Shown piece by piece: positions 19,082 through 27,654 of a stretch of DNA of 64,000 nt (positions within the stretch are counted from its first letter, which is position 1; every line of letters begins with the position of its first letter). Under the pieces are notes generated by a model. That model worked only from the letters and a program-made list of their open reading frames with translations. It ran no database searches and was not told the DNA's origin. The stretch is from Pseudomonas putida. GTDB taxonomy: Bacteria > Pseudomonadota > Gammaproteobacteria > Pseudomonadales > Pseudomonadaceae. The position numbers were made by a program, and so were the translations under genes. The stretch lies in NCBI RefSeq assembly GCF_002741075.1, contig NZ_CP016634.1, forward strand, positions 4,826,501 through 4,890,500. The letters run 5' to 3'.

Positions 19082-19327
19082 TGCAAGTTCTCCTGAACAG
19101 TGGACCTGCAACGCTAGACAAACAACGGCCATCACAGGGGCACGACAGCGACGTCCACACCGCTCGGTGCGCCATGGATCATCCTGTAAACGACGCTTTT
19201 ATATTCCAGAAACGACTAAGCACATTCGATTTGGATATAAATTCGTTTGTTTTCAGCCTGTTAGCATTTGCGTTCGCAATCGCTCACACAGAGGCAGTGC
19301 CTCTTCGCTTTACCCCTTGGAGCTTCA
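19082..19327. promoter_or_regulatory. A+T-rich divergent promoter region of pchP and tcyP
   Basis: This 246-nt gap includes an unusually A+T-rich block around 19195-19260 (for example TTGGATATAAATTCGTTTG), of the kind seen before sulfur-starvation genes in Pseudomonas. A CysB-type promoter for the cystine symporter gene is plausible but not proven; no exact start site can be called. Confidence 0.35.
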
Positions 19328-20719
19328 ATGAACCTGCCGCTGTCACTCAATCTGCTGACCTTCCTGGTCTTGCTGCTGGGCCTTTCGCAAACCCGCCGTA
19401 CCGACTGGAGCCTGGCCAGGAAGGTCCTGCTGGGTCTGGTTCTGGGCGTGTTGTTCGGCCTGGTCTTGCATACGCTCTATGGCGCGGGCCACCCAGTGCT
19501 CAAGGCGACGATCGCCTGGCTCGAGCTGGTCGGCAATGGTTATGTGGGCCTGCTGCAGATGATCGTCATGCCGCTGATCTTCGCGTCGATCCTCAGCGCC
19601 GTGGCCCGCCTGCACAATGCCTCCTCCCTAGGCCGGATCAGCGTGCTGAGCATCGGCACCCTGCTGCTGACCACCGCCATCGCTGCGCTGATCGGCATCA
19701 CCCTGACCAACCTATTTGGCCTGAGCGCCGACGGCCTGGTGGCCGGCGCCCAGGAGACCGCACGCCTGCAAACTATCCACAGCGACTATGCGGGCAAGGT
19801 CGCCGACCTCAACATCCCACAACTGCTGCTGTCGTTCATCCCCACCAACCCGGTGGGTGACCTGGCGCGGGCCAGGCCGACCTCGATCATCAGTGTGGTG
19901 ATCTTCGCGGTGTTCCTGGGCCTGGCCGCGTTGCAACTGATCAAAGAGGATGCCGAGAAGGGCAACCGCGCCCTGGCCGCCATCGATACCCTGCAAGCCT
20001 GGGTGATGCGCCTGGTGCGCCTGGTGATGAAGCTCACCCCCTATGGCGTACTGGCGCTGATGGCCAAGGTAGTGGCCAGTTCCAACCTCGAGGACATCCT
20101 CAAGCTGGGCAGCTTCGTGGCGGTGTCGTACCTCGGCCTTGGGCTGATGTTCGTGGTGCACGGCGTGATCCTGGCGGCGACCGGCGTCAACCCGCTGCGC
20201 TTCCTGCGCAAGGTCTGGCCCGTGCTGACCTTTGCCTTCACCAGCCGCTCGAGCGCAGCGAGCATCCCCCTGAACATCGAGGCGCAGACCCGCCGCTTGG
20301 GCGTGCCGCAGTCCATTGCCAGTTTCAGCGCCTCGTTCGGCACCACCATCGGCCAGAACGGTTGTGCCGGCCTGTATCCGGCCATGCTGGCGGTGATGGT
20401 GGCCCCGGCGGTGGGCATCGATACCTTCGACCCACTGTGGATCGCCACCTTGGTGGCCATCGTGACCCTCAGCTCGGCGGGCGTGGCAGGCGTGGGCGGC
20501 GGCGCGACCTTCGCGGCGCTGATCGTGCTGCCGGCCATGGGCCTGCCGGTGGAACTGGTGGCGTTGCTGATTTCAGTGGAGCCGCTGATCGACATGGGCC
20601 GCACCGCATTGAACGTGAACGGCTCGATGACCGCGGGCGTGGTGACCAGCCAGTTGCTCAAGCAGACCGACCAGCAGGTGCTGGCCGATGATGCGCATGC
20701 CGAGCTGAGCCATTCCTAG
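19328..20719 (+). CDS. tcyP: Cation-coupled L-cystine symporter of the DAACS family
   Basis: This 463-residue inner-membrane protein has about ten hydrophobic segments and DAACS (glutamate/dicarboxylate symporter) motifs: [15 protein letters not shown], the [12 protein letters not shown] serine-rich reentrant loop (HP1) and [16 protein letters not shown] (HP2). It is closest to TcyP/YdjN cystine transporters rather than GltP (start [19 protein letters not shown]). The ATG at 19328 follows TTGGAG. The A+T-rich upstream region fits control by sulfur supply. The substrate is inferred from family resemblance. Confidence 0.8.
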   Translation: MNLPLSLNLLTFLVLLLGLSQTRRTDWSLARKVLLGLVLGVLFGLVLHTLYGAGHPVLKATIAWLELVGNGYVGLLQMIVMPLIFASILSAVARLHNASSLGRISVLSIGTLLLTTAIAALIGITLTNLFGLSADGLVAGAQETARLQTIHSDYAGKVADLNIPQLLLSFIPTNPVGDLARARPTSIISVVIFAVFLGLAALQLIKEDAEKGNRALAAIDTLQAWVMRLVRLVMKLTPYGVLALMAKVVASSNLEDILKLGSFVAVSYLGLGLMFVVHGVILAATGVNPLRFLRKVWPVLTFAFTSRSSAASIPLNIEAQTRRLGVPQSIASFSASFGTTIGQNGCAGLYPAMLAVMVAPAVGIDTFDPLWIATLVAIVTLSSAGVAGVGGGATFAALIVLPAMGLPVELVALLISVEPLIDMGRTALNVNGSMTAGVVTSQLLKQTDQQVLADDAHAELSHS

Positions 20720-20730
20720 CTCCGTGGCGA

Positions 20731-20817
20731 CTTCTTCGCGGGTAAACCCGCTCCCGTAGGGTTGGCGGTGATCCTTGTGGGAGCGGATCCGCCCGCGAAG
20801 GGCTGCAAAGCAGCCCC
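20731..20817. repeat. Inverted REP pair with hairpin between tcyP and folA
   Basis: One REP (CTTCGCGGGTAAACCCGCTCCC) is followed by a second in inverted orientation (GTGGGAGCGGATCCGCCCGCGAA) and then a GGGCTGC/GCAGCCC hairpin. The unit sits between two convergent genes, where such BIME-like units can act as terminators or transcript stabilisers. It matches the known P. putida REP family. Confidence 0.85.
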
Positions 20818-20824
20818 AGTCGTT

Positions 20825-21340
20825 TCAAACCTTGTCCCACACCTCGAAGTGATACGCAGGCTTGCCTTCCTCAACCTGCGGCTCGCTCGACACCAGGCTC
20901 CAGCGGGCCCTGTCGAACTCAGGGAACCACGCATCCCCCTCCGGCGACAGCTCCACACGGGTCAGGTACATGCGGCTGACCAACCCCTTCTCCAGCGCCT
21001 GCCCATAGAGCTGCGCCCCGCCGATCAGCATCAGCTCGTCGACACCCTGTTCCCGCGCCCACTGCTCGGCGCGCAGCAACCCTTGCTCCAGCGAGGCGAA
21101 CACCTCGGCGCCCTGCAATTGCAGGCCTGGCTGGCGGCTGACCACGATGTTCAGGCGCCCAGGCAAGGGGCGACCCAACGAATCCCAGGTCTTGCGACCC
21201 ATGATGATGGGCTTGCCCAGGGTCGTGGCCTTGAAGTACTTGAAATCCCCCGGCAGGTGCCAGGGCATGGTGTTGTCGATGCCGATCACACGGTTCTCGG
21301 CGAGCGCCGCGATCAGGCTGAGGGGGAGTGATGTATTCAT
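20825..21340 (-). CDS. folA: Dihydrofolate reductase
   Basis: This 171-residue enzyme reduces dihydrofolate with NADPH. Motifs are IAALAENRVIGIDNTMPWHLPGD (the Asp in the LPGD-type active-site loop), IIMGRKTWDSLGRPLPGR (NADPH binding) and ELMLIGGAQLYGQAL. The ATG at 21340 gives the family N terminus (MNTSLPLSLIAALAENR); the open frame further upstream has no ribosome site. Length is standard for Pseudomonas. Confidence 0.96.
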   Translation of the reverse strand: MNTSLPLSLIAALAENRVIGIDNTMPWHLPGDFKYFKATTLGKPIIMGRKTWDSLGRPLPGRLNIVVSRQPGLQLQGAEVFASLEQGLLRAEQWAREQGVDELMLIGGAQLYGQALEKGLVSRMYLTRVELSPEGDAWFPEFDRARWSLVSSEPQVEEGKPAYHFEVWDKV

Positions 21341-21393
21341 GGTGGCGAGGATAGCACCCGGCGCCTGGGTTATGCTTTGCCCTGACTTGTGCA

Positions 21394-22785
21394 ATGGAAG
21401 AGCTCGTGACTGCACCCACCCTATTCGACAAACGCTGGCTCACCGAAGCGGTGCGCCTGCGCGAGGAACAGGCCGGCCCCCTGGAGGACCAGGAAGCCAA
21501 TCGCCGCGCCCGGCAACAAGGCGGTGACCTGGCGGCGCGCATCGAAACGCGCGCCCTCTGGCTGGCCGAACGCGACGGCATGGCCCAGGCCCTGCGCCAT
21601 TGGAAACAGGGTGCGCGCCTGGCCTTGCTGGCCCTGATGGTACTGGCCGTTCTCAGTGGCGCCGGCCTAGGCCTGGCGGCCCTGGGTGACGGTCAGCGCC
21701 CGGTGAATGTGTTCTGGGCCCTGGGCAGCCTGCTCGGGCTGAACCTTCTGATGCTGCTGGGCTGGGCCGCCGGCCTGTTGCTGGCGGGCGAGCATGGCGC
21801 CGGCCTTGGCCGTTTGTGGCTCTGGCTCAGCGAACGCCTGGCCCGCGATGCCCAGGCCGCACACCTGGCCCCGGCCCTGCTGGTGATGCTGCAACGCCAA
21901 CGGCTGAACCGCTGGCTGCTCGGCGCGCTGGTGCATGGCCTGTGGCTGCTGGCGATGCTCGCCGCACTGGGCATGCTCCTGGCGTTGCTGGCTACCCGTC
22001 GCTACGGCTTCGTCTGGGAAACCACCCTGCTCGCCGCCGAACCGTTCATCCACCTGACCCAGGCCCTCGGCGCACTGCCCTCGCTGCTGGGCTTCTCCGT
22101 GCCCGACGAAGCCCTGATCCGCGCCAGCGGCGACACCCTGCCCGCGCTCGACCTGGCCCGCCAGGCCTGGGCCAGCTGGCTGCTCGGCGTGGTGCTGGTG
22201 TACGGATTGCTGCCGCGCCTGCTGCTGGCCTTGCTGTGCCTGTGGCGCTGGCGCCAGGGCCGCGAACGCCTGGACCTGGACCTGAACCTGCCCGGATACA
22301 GCCACCTGCGCGAGGTATTGATGCCCAGCAGCGAACGCCTCGGCGTGCAGGACGCAGCTCCCCACTCCCTGCCGCAGTTTCAGGCCGGCCAAATGGATGT
22401 CCAGGAGGGCGGCGCCCTGCTGGTGGGTCTGGAGCTGGATGACCAGCGTCCCTGGCCACCCAGCCTGCCCAAGCAGGTGGCCAACGCAGGTGTGCTGGAC
22501 AGCCGCGAGTCGCGTAACAAGCTGCTGGAGCAACTGAGCCGCTTCCCGCCGGCGCGCCTGGCCATCGCCTGCGACCCCCGTCGCTCACCTGATCGCGGCA
22601 GCCTCGCCCTGCTCGCGGAGTTGGCCCGCAATGCAGGGGCGACGCGCATCTGGCTGCTTCAGGCCCTGCCGGGCGAGCCGCTGGATGCCGAGCGCCTGGG
22701 CGACTGGCATGACGCCCTGGACCGCCTCGGCCTGCCCCACGCCGACACCTCACCCCTGACCTGGTTGGAGCACGGCCATGACTGA
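21394..22785 (+). CDS. DUF2868 membrane protein
   Basis: This 463-residue protein has an N-terminal soluble part (KRWLTEAVRLREEQAGPLEDQ) and several long Leu/Ala-rich membrane segments between residues 70 and 300, then a soluble C-terminal domain with ARLAIACDPRRSPDRGS. It belongs to the DUF2868 family. An alternative GTG start at 21406 (VTAPTLFDKRW) has GGAAGAG in front. It overlaps the following GTPase gene by 8 nt; the two families regularly occur together, so they likely form one membrane complex. Function unknown. Confidence 0.82.
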   Translation: MEELVTAPTLFDKRWLTEAVRLREEQAGPLEDQEANRRARQQGGDLAARIETRALWLAERDGMAQALRHWKQGARLALLALMVLAVLSGAGLGLAALGDGQRPVNVFWALGSLLGLNLLMLLGWAAGLLLAGEHGAGLGRLWLWLSERLARDAQAAHLAPALLVMLQRQRLNRWLLGALVHGLWLLAMLAALGMLLALLATRRYGFVWETTLLAAEPFIHLTQALGALPSLLGFSVPDEALIRASGDTLPALDLARQAWASWLLGVVLVYGLLPRLLLALLCLWRWRQGRERLDLDLNLPGYSHLREVLMPSSERLGVQDAAPHSLPQFQAGQMDVQEGGALLVGLELDDQRPWPPSLPKQVANAGVLDSRESRNKLLEQLSRFPPARLAIACDPRRSPDRGSLALLAELARNAGATRIWLLQALPGEPLDAERLGDWHDALDRLGLPHADTSPLTWLEHGHD

Positions 22786-24142
22786 GCCCCTGAAGCTGGC
22801 CGTGGTCGGTCATACCAATGTCGGCAAGACCTCCCTGCTGCGCACCTTGACCCGTGACGTCAGCTTCGGCGAAGTCTCCCACCGCCCCAGCACCACCCGT
22901 CACGTGGAGGGCGCACGCCTGTCGGTGGACGGCGAGCCGCTGCTGGAGCTGTACGACACGCCCGGCCTGGAAGATGCCATCGCCCTACTCGACTATCTGG
23001 AGCGCCTGGAGCGCCCCGGCGAACGCCTCGACGGCCCGGCACGGCTGGAGCGGTTTCTCCAAGGCAGCGAGGCGCGCCAGCGTTTCGAGCAGGAAGCCAA
23101 GGTCCTGCGCCAACTGCTGGCGAGCGATGCTGGGCTCTATGTGATCGATGCCCGCGAGCCGGTGCTGGCCAAGTACCGCGACGAGTTGGAGGTGCTGGCC
23201 AGTTGCGGCAAGCCCTTGCTGCCCGTGCTGAACTTCGTCGCCAGCCAGCAGCATCGCGAGCCCCAGTGGCGCGAAGCCCTGGCCCGCCTGGGCCTGCACG
23301 CTCTGGTGCGTTTCGACAGCGTGGCACCGCCCGAGGATGGCGAGCGCCGTCTGTACGAGAGCCTGGCCTTGCTGCTCGAAGACGCCCGCCCCGCCCTGCA
23401 ACGCCTGGTCGAGGACCAGCAGGCCCAGCGCAAGGCACGCCGGCAAAGCGCCAAGCGCCTGATCGCCGAGCTGCTGCTTGACTGCGCCGCCTGCCGACGC
23501 AGTGTCGACGCGGAGCCGGCCGCCGAAGCCCAGGCCATCGAAGCCCTGCGTCACGAGGTGCGCCAACGTGAGCAACGTTGTGTCGAAGCGCTGCTCAAGC
23601 TCTATGCCTTCCGTCGCGACGACGCCCATGCCGGCGACCTGCCCTTGCTCGACGGGCGCTGGGGGGATGACCTGTTCAACCCAGAGACCCTGAAGCTGCT
23701 CGGCGTGCGCCTGGGCAGCGGCGTGGCGGCCGGTGCTGCCGCAGGTGCTGGTGTGGACCTGCTGGTGGGCGGCCTGACCCTGGGCGCCGCCGCCCTGGCC
23801 GGGGCCATTGCCGGCGGCGCGCTGCAAACGGCACGCAACTATGGCTCGCGCTTGATGGGCAAGCTCAAGGGCCAGCGCGAGTTGACCGTGGACGACACGG
23901 TGCTGCGCCTGCTGGCGCTGCGCCAACAGCAGCTGATGACGGCGCTGGACAGTCGCGGGCATGCCGCGCAAGACAGCATCCGCCTCGGTGAGCTGGATGA
24001 AAAAGCCTGGCGTGAGGGCAAGCTGCCCGAGGCCCTCAAGCGCGCCCGGGCGCACCCGCAGTGGTCGACGCTCAACCCAGGAGCGCGGGTCAACCAGGCC
24101 GAGCGACAGGCGCAACTCGACGCCCTGGTGAACGAGCTGTAG
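22778..24142 (+). CDS. DUF3482 GTPase-like protein
   Basis: This 454-residue protein has a Ras-like GTPase domain at the N terminus: VVGHTNVGKTSLLRTL (P-loop), STTRHVEG (switch I), DTPG in ELYDTPGLED, and LNFV in place of NKxD. It continues into a DUF3482 domain with a glycine/alanine-rich segment near residues 310-355 (GSGVAAGAAAGAGVDLLVGG) that looks membrane-inserting. It overlaps the upstream DUF2868 membrane gene by 8 nt, which suggests a GTP-dependent membrane complex. No role is established; a link to membrane remodelling or stress is only inference. Confidence 0.82.
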   Translation: MTEPLKLAVVGHTNVGKTSLLRTLTRDVSFGEVSHRPSTTRHVEGARLSVDGEPLLELYDTPGLEDAIALLDYLERLERPGERLDGPARLERFLQGSEARQRFEQEAKVLRQLLASDAGLYVIDAREPVLAKYRDELEVLASCGKPLLPVLNFVASQQHREPQWREALARLGLHALVRFDSVAPPEDGERRLYESLALLLEDARPALQRLVEDQQAQRKARRQSAKRLIAELLLDCAACRRSVDAEPAAEAQAIEALRHEVRQREQRCVEALLKLYAFRRDDAHAGDLPLLDGRWGDDLFNPETLKLLGVRLGSGVAAGAAAGAGVDLLVGGLTLGAAALAGAIAGGALQTARNYGSRLMGKLKGQRELTVDDTVLRLLALRQQQLMTALDSRGHAAQDSIRLGELDEKAWREGKLPEALKRARAHPQWSTLNPGARVNQAERQAQLDALVNEL

Positions 24143-24144
24143 AT

Positions 24145-24170
24145 CCCTTCGCGGGTAAACCCGCGAAGGG
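24145..24170. terminator. Perfect REP palindrome between convergent genes
   Basis: A 12-bp perfect inverted repeat, CCCTTCGCGGGT/ACCCGCGAAGGG, with AA in the centre lies between the GTPase gene stop (24142) and the HD oxygenase gene stop (24175). There is no T-run, so it may work as a REP-type transcript end for both strands rather than a classical terminator. Confidence 0.7.
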
Positions 24171-24174
24171 CCCT

Positions 24175-24726
24175 TCAGAGCAATGCCTGGGCCTTTTCCT
24201 TGAGCAGCGCCAGGTCGATCACCGGCACCCCGACCTCCTTGGCCATCTCGTCCCACTCACGCATACGCAGGCTGACCTTGAACAACGGGTCCCGCTCGAA
24301 GGCATCGGCCTCGGCATCGTTCATCACCCCGCCTTGATACTCCAGGGTCCGCCGGCTCGCCTCGCTCAGCCGCTCGTAGTAGCCCGGCTGGCGCAAGGTC
24401 AGGTAGCGCTTGGCCTCGACGTGGTACTGCACCAGCCGCGCCATGCGCTCGCCGAAACCGCAGCGACGCAGGTACTCGGCCCCGATACGTTCGTGGCTGA
24501 CCACCCCATAGCCGCCCATGTCGCCTTCGCCCTCGCCGCACAGATGGCCGATGTCGTGGAAAAACGCGGCCAGCACCACTTCATCGTCGAAGCCCTCGGC
24601 CATGGCCAGTTGGGCGGCCTGGGACATGTGCTCGATCTGGGTAATCGCCTCGCCGATGTAGTCGTCGGCGCCGTGGCGCTCGTAAAGGGCGAAGGTGGTG
24701 TGGATGATCTGTTGAGGGTTGGGCAT
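24175..24726 (-). CDS. phnZ: PhnZ/TmpB-like HD-domain diiron oxygenase
   Basis: This 183-residue HD protein carries the full set of residues known from PhnZ at nearly the same numbers: substrate-loop Tyr23 and Glu26 (DYIGEAITQIEH), and metal ligands His33, His57-Asp58 (FFHDIGH), His78, His102 and Asp159. PhnZ uses a mixed-valent diiron site to split a hydroxyphosphonate into an acid and phosphate. Its neighbours upstream on the strand encode a 2-aminoethylphosphonate-type uptake system, supporting a phosphonate role. No PhnY-like 2OG hydroxylase gene is adjacent. The ATG at 24726 gives the family N terminus. Confidence 0.75.
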   Translation of the reverse strand: MPNPQQIIHTTFALYERHGADDYIGEAITQIEHMSQAAQLAMAEGFDDEVVLAAFFHDIGHLCGEGEGDMGGYGVVSHERIGAEYLRRCGFGERMARLVQYHVEAKRYLTLRQPGYYERLSEASRRTLEYQGGVMNDAEADAFERDPLFKVSLRMREWDEMAKEVGVPVIDLALLKEKAQALL

Positions 24727-24729
24727 TGG

Positions 24730-24850
24730 CGGCTCCAGAGATTCATTGGGCAAGGGGCCGCCACGCGGCCCATCGCGGCACAAGGCCGCGCCCACAGAGG
24801 ACGCGTAATCCCGGCAGGAGCGGCCTTGTGCCGCGAACGAGGGCCGACGG
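24730..24850. repeat. Inverted repeat region upstream of the HD oxygenase gene
   Basis: CGCGGCACAAGGCCGC (around 24774) and GCGGCCTTGTGCCGCG (around 24821) form a long inverted repeat with about 30 nt between the arms, flanked by smaller G+C hairpins. It lies between the binding-protein gene and the oxygenase gene and may lower read-through from the transporter operon. It resembles a second REP class distinct from the GCGGGTAAACCCGC type. Confidence 0.6.
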
Positions 24851-24872
24851 CCCTCGCATAGACTAGCCGCGA

Positions 24873-25898
24873 TTACTGCTGTGCGACTTTCTCCGACTTA
24901 CCGTCATAGCGCTTGCGCCATTCGCTCAGGATCTCGTCACGGTTCTTCGAGGCCCAGGCGAAGTCGTTCTTGATCAGGCGCTGCTCGTAGTCCGCCGGCA
25001 GTTCGGTTTGCGGCTTGGCGATGCCAGGGGCGGCGAGCACGGCGAAGTTCTCCTTGTACAGCTCCATGGCCGCTGGGCTTGCCGAGAAGTCGGCCAGGCG
25101 CTTGGCGGCATCGGCCTTCGGCGAACCCTTGATGACGGCGGTGGCTTCGATTTCCCAGCCCAGGCCTTCCTTGGGCAGGACGATGTCCAGTGGCGCGCCC
25201 TGGCGCTTGAGCTGCACGGCCGGGTACTCGAAGGAGATGCCGATCGGGAACTCACCGGCCGCCGCCAGCTTGCACGGCTTTGAGCCGGAGTGGACGTACT
25301 GTCCGATGTTCTGGTGCAACGCGTCCATGTAGGCCCAGCCCTGAGGCTCGCCGAAGGTCTGCAGCCAGGCACTGACATCCAGGAAGCCGGTGCCGGACGA
25401 AGCCGGGTTCGGCATGACGATCTTGCCCTTGTATTCAGGCTTGGTCAGGTCCTGCCAGCTCACCGGCTTGCTCAGCCCCTGCTTCTCGGCCTCGATGGTG
25501 TTGAAGCAGATGGTCGCGGCCCATACGTCCATGCCGACCCAAGCCGGCGGGTTGGCGGCATCGCGGTAGTTGGCGGAGATCTTGCCCAGGTCCTTTGGCG
25601 CATAGGCTTCGAGCATGCCGTTCTGGTCGAGAATGGCCAGGCTGGAGGCGGCCAGGCCCCACACCGCGTCCGCTTGTGGGCGGTCTTTTTCGGCCAGCAG
25701 CTTGGCAGTGATGATGCCGGTGGAGTCACGCACCCACTTGATCTCGATGTCCGGGTTGGCCTTCTCGAAGGCCTGTTTGTAGCTCTTGAGCTGCTCGGCT
25801 TCCAGGGCGGTGTACACCGTCAGTTGAGTCGCGGCGGCCGAAGCCTGCAGGCTGAACACGGCGGATACGGCAGCGACAAGTGCGAGGGGCTTGAACAT
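24873..25898 (-). CDS. aepX: 2-Aminoethylphosphonate-type ABC substrate-binding protein
   Basis: This 341-residue periplasmic binding protein of the iron/phosphonate (FbpA-like) cluster has a signal peptide (MFKPLALVAAVSAVFSLQASA) and a mature start TQLTVYTALEAEQLKSYKQAF. The family signature VRDSTGIITAKLLAEKD and NPASSGTGFL are present. Organisation with a fused permease and one ATPase, and a phosphonate-type LysR upstream, fits the AepXVW 2-aminoethylphosphonate importer described in P. putida. Iron binding is the main alternative; the tyrosines expected for ferric binding proteins are not obvious. Confidence 0.72.
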   Translation of the reverse strand: MFKPLALVAAVSAVFSLQASAAATQLTVYTALEAEQLKSYKQAFEKANPDIEIKWVRDSTGIITAKLLAEKDRPQADAVWGLAASSLAILDQNGMLEAYAPKDLGKISANYRDAANPPAWVGMDVWAATICFNTIEAEKQGLSKPVSWQDLTKPEYKGKIVMPNPASSGTGFLDVSAWLQTFGEPQGWAYMDALHQNIGQYVHSGSKPCKLAAAGEFPIGISFEYPAVQLKRQGAPLDIVLPKEGLGWEIEATAVIKGSPKADAAKRLADFSASPAAMELYKENFAVLAAPGIAKPQTELPADYEQRLIKNDFAWASKNRDEILSEWRKRYDGKSEKVAQQ

Positions 25899-25928
25899 GA
25901 TGCGGTTCCTTACAGGGTTGGCAGTCGG

Positions 25929-27653
25929 TCAATGGCCAGGCGCGCGTTGGCGCCAGGCCTGGGAGCGGCGCAGCAAGCCGCGGGAAGCACCGGCCAGCAG
26001 CAGCGAAGCGGTCGCGCTGGTCAGCAGGATCAGGGTCGACATGGCGGCGGCGCCGCCCACATTGCCGGCGTCGTCCATGTTCAGCACAGCGACGGCAGCG
26101 AGGATGGTGTCTGGGCTGTACAGGAAGATCGCCGCCGACACAGTGGTCATCGCCGAGACGAACAGGTAGCGAATGATGTCCAGCAGCGCCGGCAGGCAGA
26201 TCGGTACGGTGACCCGCACGAAGTGCTTGTACAGCGGCGCCTTGAGCGACAGCGCAGCAGCTTCGAACTCACCGTCGAGCTGGCGCAGGGCGGTGGTGGC
26301 GGTCATTTGCGCGGTGGTCAGGTAATGGGCGATGGTGCACACCACCAGCAGCGCCATGCCGCCGTAGAACACATGCAGCGGGTTGCCATTGAGGTTGAAG
26401 AAGAACACGTAGCCCAATCCCAGGACCAACCCCGGCACCGCCATGGGGATGAAACTCAACAGGCGCAGGGACTGGTTGAGCAGGCGCTGACCCTGGGTCT
26501 TCTCCATCAGGTAGGCCCCGGTGAAGATCACGAAGCTGCCGATCAGCGCCGTGGCCAGCGCCATGGTCACGCTGTTGCGGTAGGCCAGCCAGCCGCCACC
26601 GGCGGTGTCGTCGAACATATAGTGCTTGAACGACAGCGACAGGTTGTACGGCCAGAACTTGACCAGGGAGGAGTACACCGCCATGCCGACGACCAGCAGC
26701 AGCACTGCGCAGATCAGCAGCACGATCGCCAGGAAGCACGCATCACGACGGCGCGACGGCTGGGGCTGGAACACCTGGGCACGGCCGCTCATGGCATCCC
26801 CCTGGCGTCGGCGCAGCCAGGCATCGACGGTAAAGCTCAGCAACGCCGGCACCAGCAGCACCATGCCGATCAACGCCCCCCGCCCGAACTGCTGCTGGCC
26901 GACCACCGCCTTGTAGGCTTCCAGCGCCAGTACTTGATAGTCGCCACCCACCACGACCGGCACGCCGAAGTCGGTGATGGTCAGGGTGAAGACCAGGCAG
27001 AACGCGGCAAACACCGCCTGGCGCGTACCCGGCCAGGTGATGCTGCGAAACGCGCGCCAGGGCCCTGCCCCCATGCTCGATGCAGCGTCGAACAGACGCG
27101 CATCCGCCAGCGACAAGGCCGACAGCAGGATCATCAGTGCATGGGGGAAGGTGTAGATCGCCTCGCCCAGCACGATGCCCCAGAAGCCATAGACGTTGTC
27201 GGTCAGCAGCCCGCGCAGCAGGCCCTGGTTGCCGAACAGGTAGACCAGCGCGATCGCCGGCAGCATCGAGGGTGCCAGCAGCGGCAGCAGGGAGATACCC
27301 CGCCACAGCCCCTTGGCGGGAATCAGCGTCCGTTGCAGGGCATAGGCAAACAGATAGGCCAACGGCACGACGATCGCTGCCACACTGAACGCCACCTTGA
27401 GACTGTTACCCAGCAACCAGTGGAAATTCGCACTGGCGAACAGTTCGCGGGCCGCGATCAGGCCGCCACCCTGACCGGCTTCGCCACTGAAGCCACGCCA
27501 GAAGATCGCCAGCAGCGGCATCAGCACGGCGAGGATGAGCAGGACCAGCAGCAGGCTCTTGCCGCCGACCACGAAGAGTCGATCGCCCAGGGCGACACCA
27601 CTGCGTGGCGCGGCCTTGCTCTGGGGGATCGCGACGGACATGGGCGCGGCCAT
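25929..27653 (-). CDS. aepW: ABC transporter permease, two fused MetI-like domains
   Basis: This 574-residue inner-membrane protein has about twelve hydrophobic segments in two similar halves, each with an EAA-type loop (AASSMGAGPWRAFRSITWPG in the first, AALSLKAPLYKHFVRVTVP in the second). Such FbpB-like fusions serve iron and phosphonate importers. The ATG at 27653 starts 1 nt after the ATPase stop (TGAGATG); an in-frame TTG at 27662 would overlap it. It is part of an ATPase-permease-binding-protein operon. Confidence 0.75.
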   Translation of the reverse strand: MAAPMSVAIPQSKAAPRSGVALGDRLFVVGGKSLLLVLLILAVLMPLLAIFWRGFSGEAGQGGGLIAARELFASANFHWLLGNSLKVAFSVAAIVVPLAYLFAYALQRTLIPAKGLWRGISLLPLLAPSMLPAIALVYLFGNQGLLRGLLTDNVYGFWGIVLGEAIYTFPHALMILLSALSLADARLFDAASSMGAGPWRAFRSITWPGTRQAVFAAFCLVFTLTITDFGVPVVVGGDYQVLALEAYKAVVGQQQFGRGALIGMVLLVPALLSFTVDAWLRRRQGDAMSGRAQVFQPQPSRRRDACFLAIVLLICAVLLLVVGMAVYSSLVKFWPYNLSLSFKHYMFDDTAGGGWLAYRNSVTMALATALIGSFVIFTGAYLMEKTQGQRLLNQSLRLLSFIPMAVPGLVLGLGYVFFFNLNGNPLHVFYGGMALLVVCTIAHYLTTAQMTATTALRQLDGEFEAAALSLKAPLYKHFVRVTVPICLPALLDIIRYLFVSAMTTVSAAIFLYSPDTILAAVAVLNMDDAGNVGGAAAMSTLILLTSATASLLLAGASRGLLRRSQAWRQRAPGH

Positions 27654-27654
27654 C

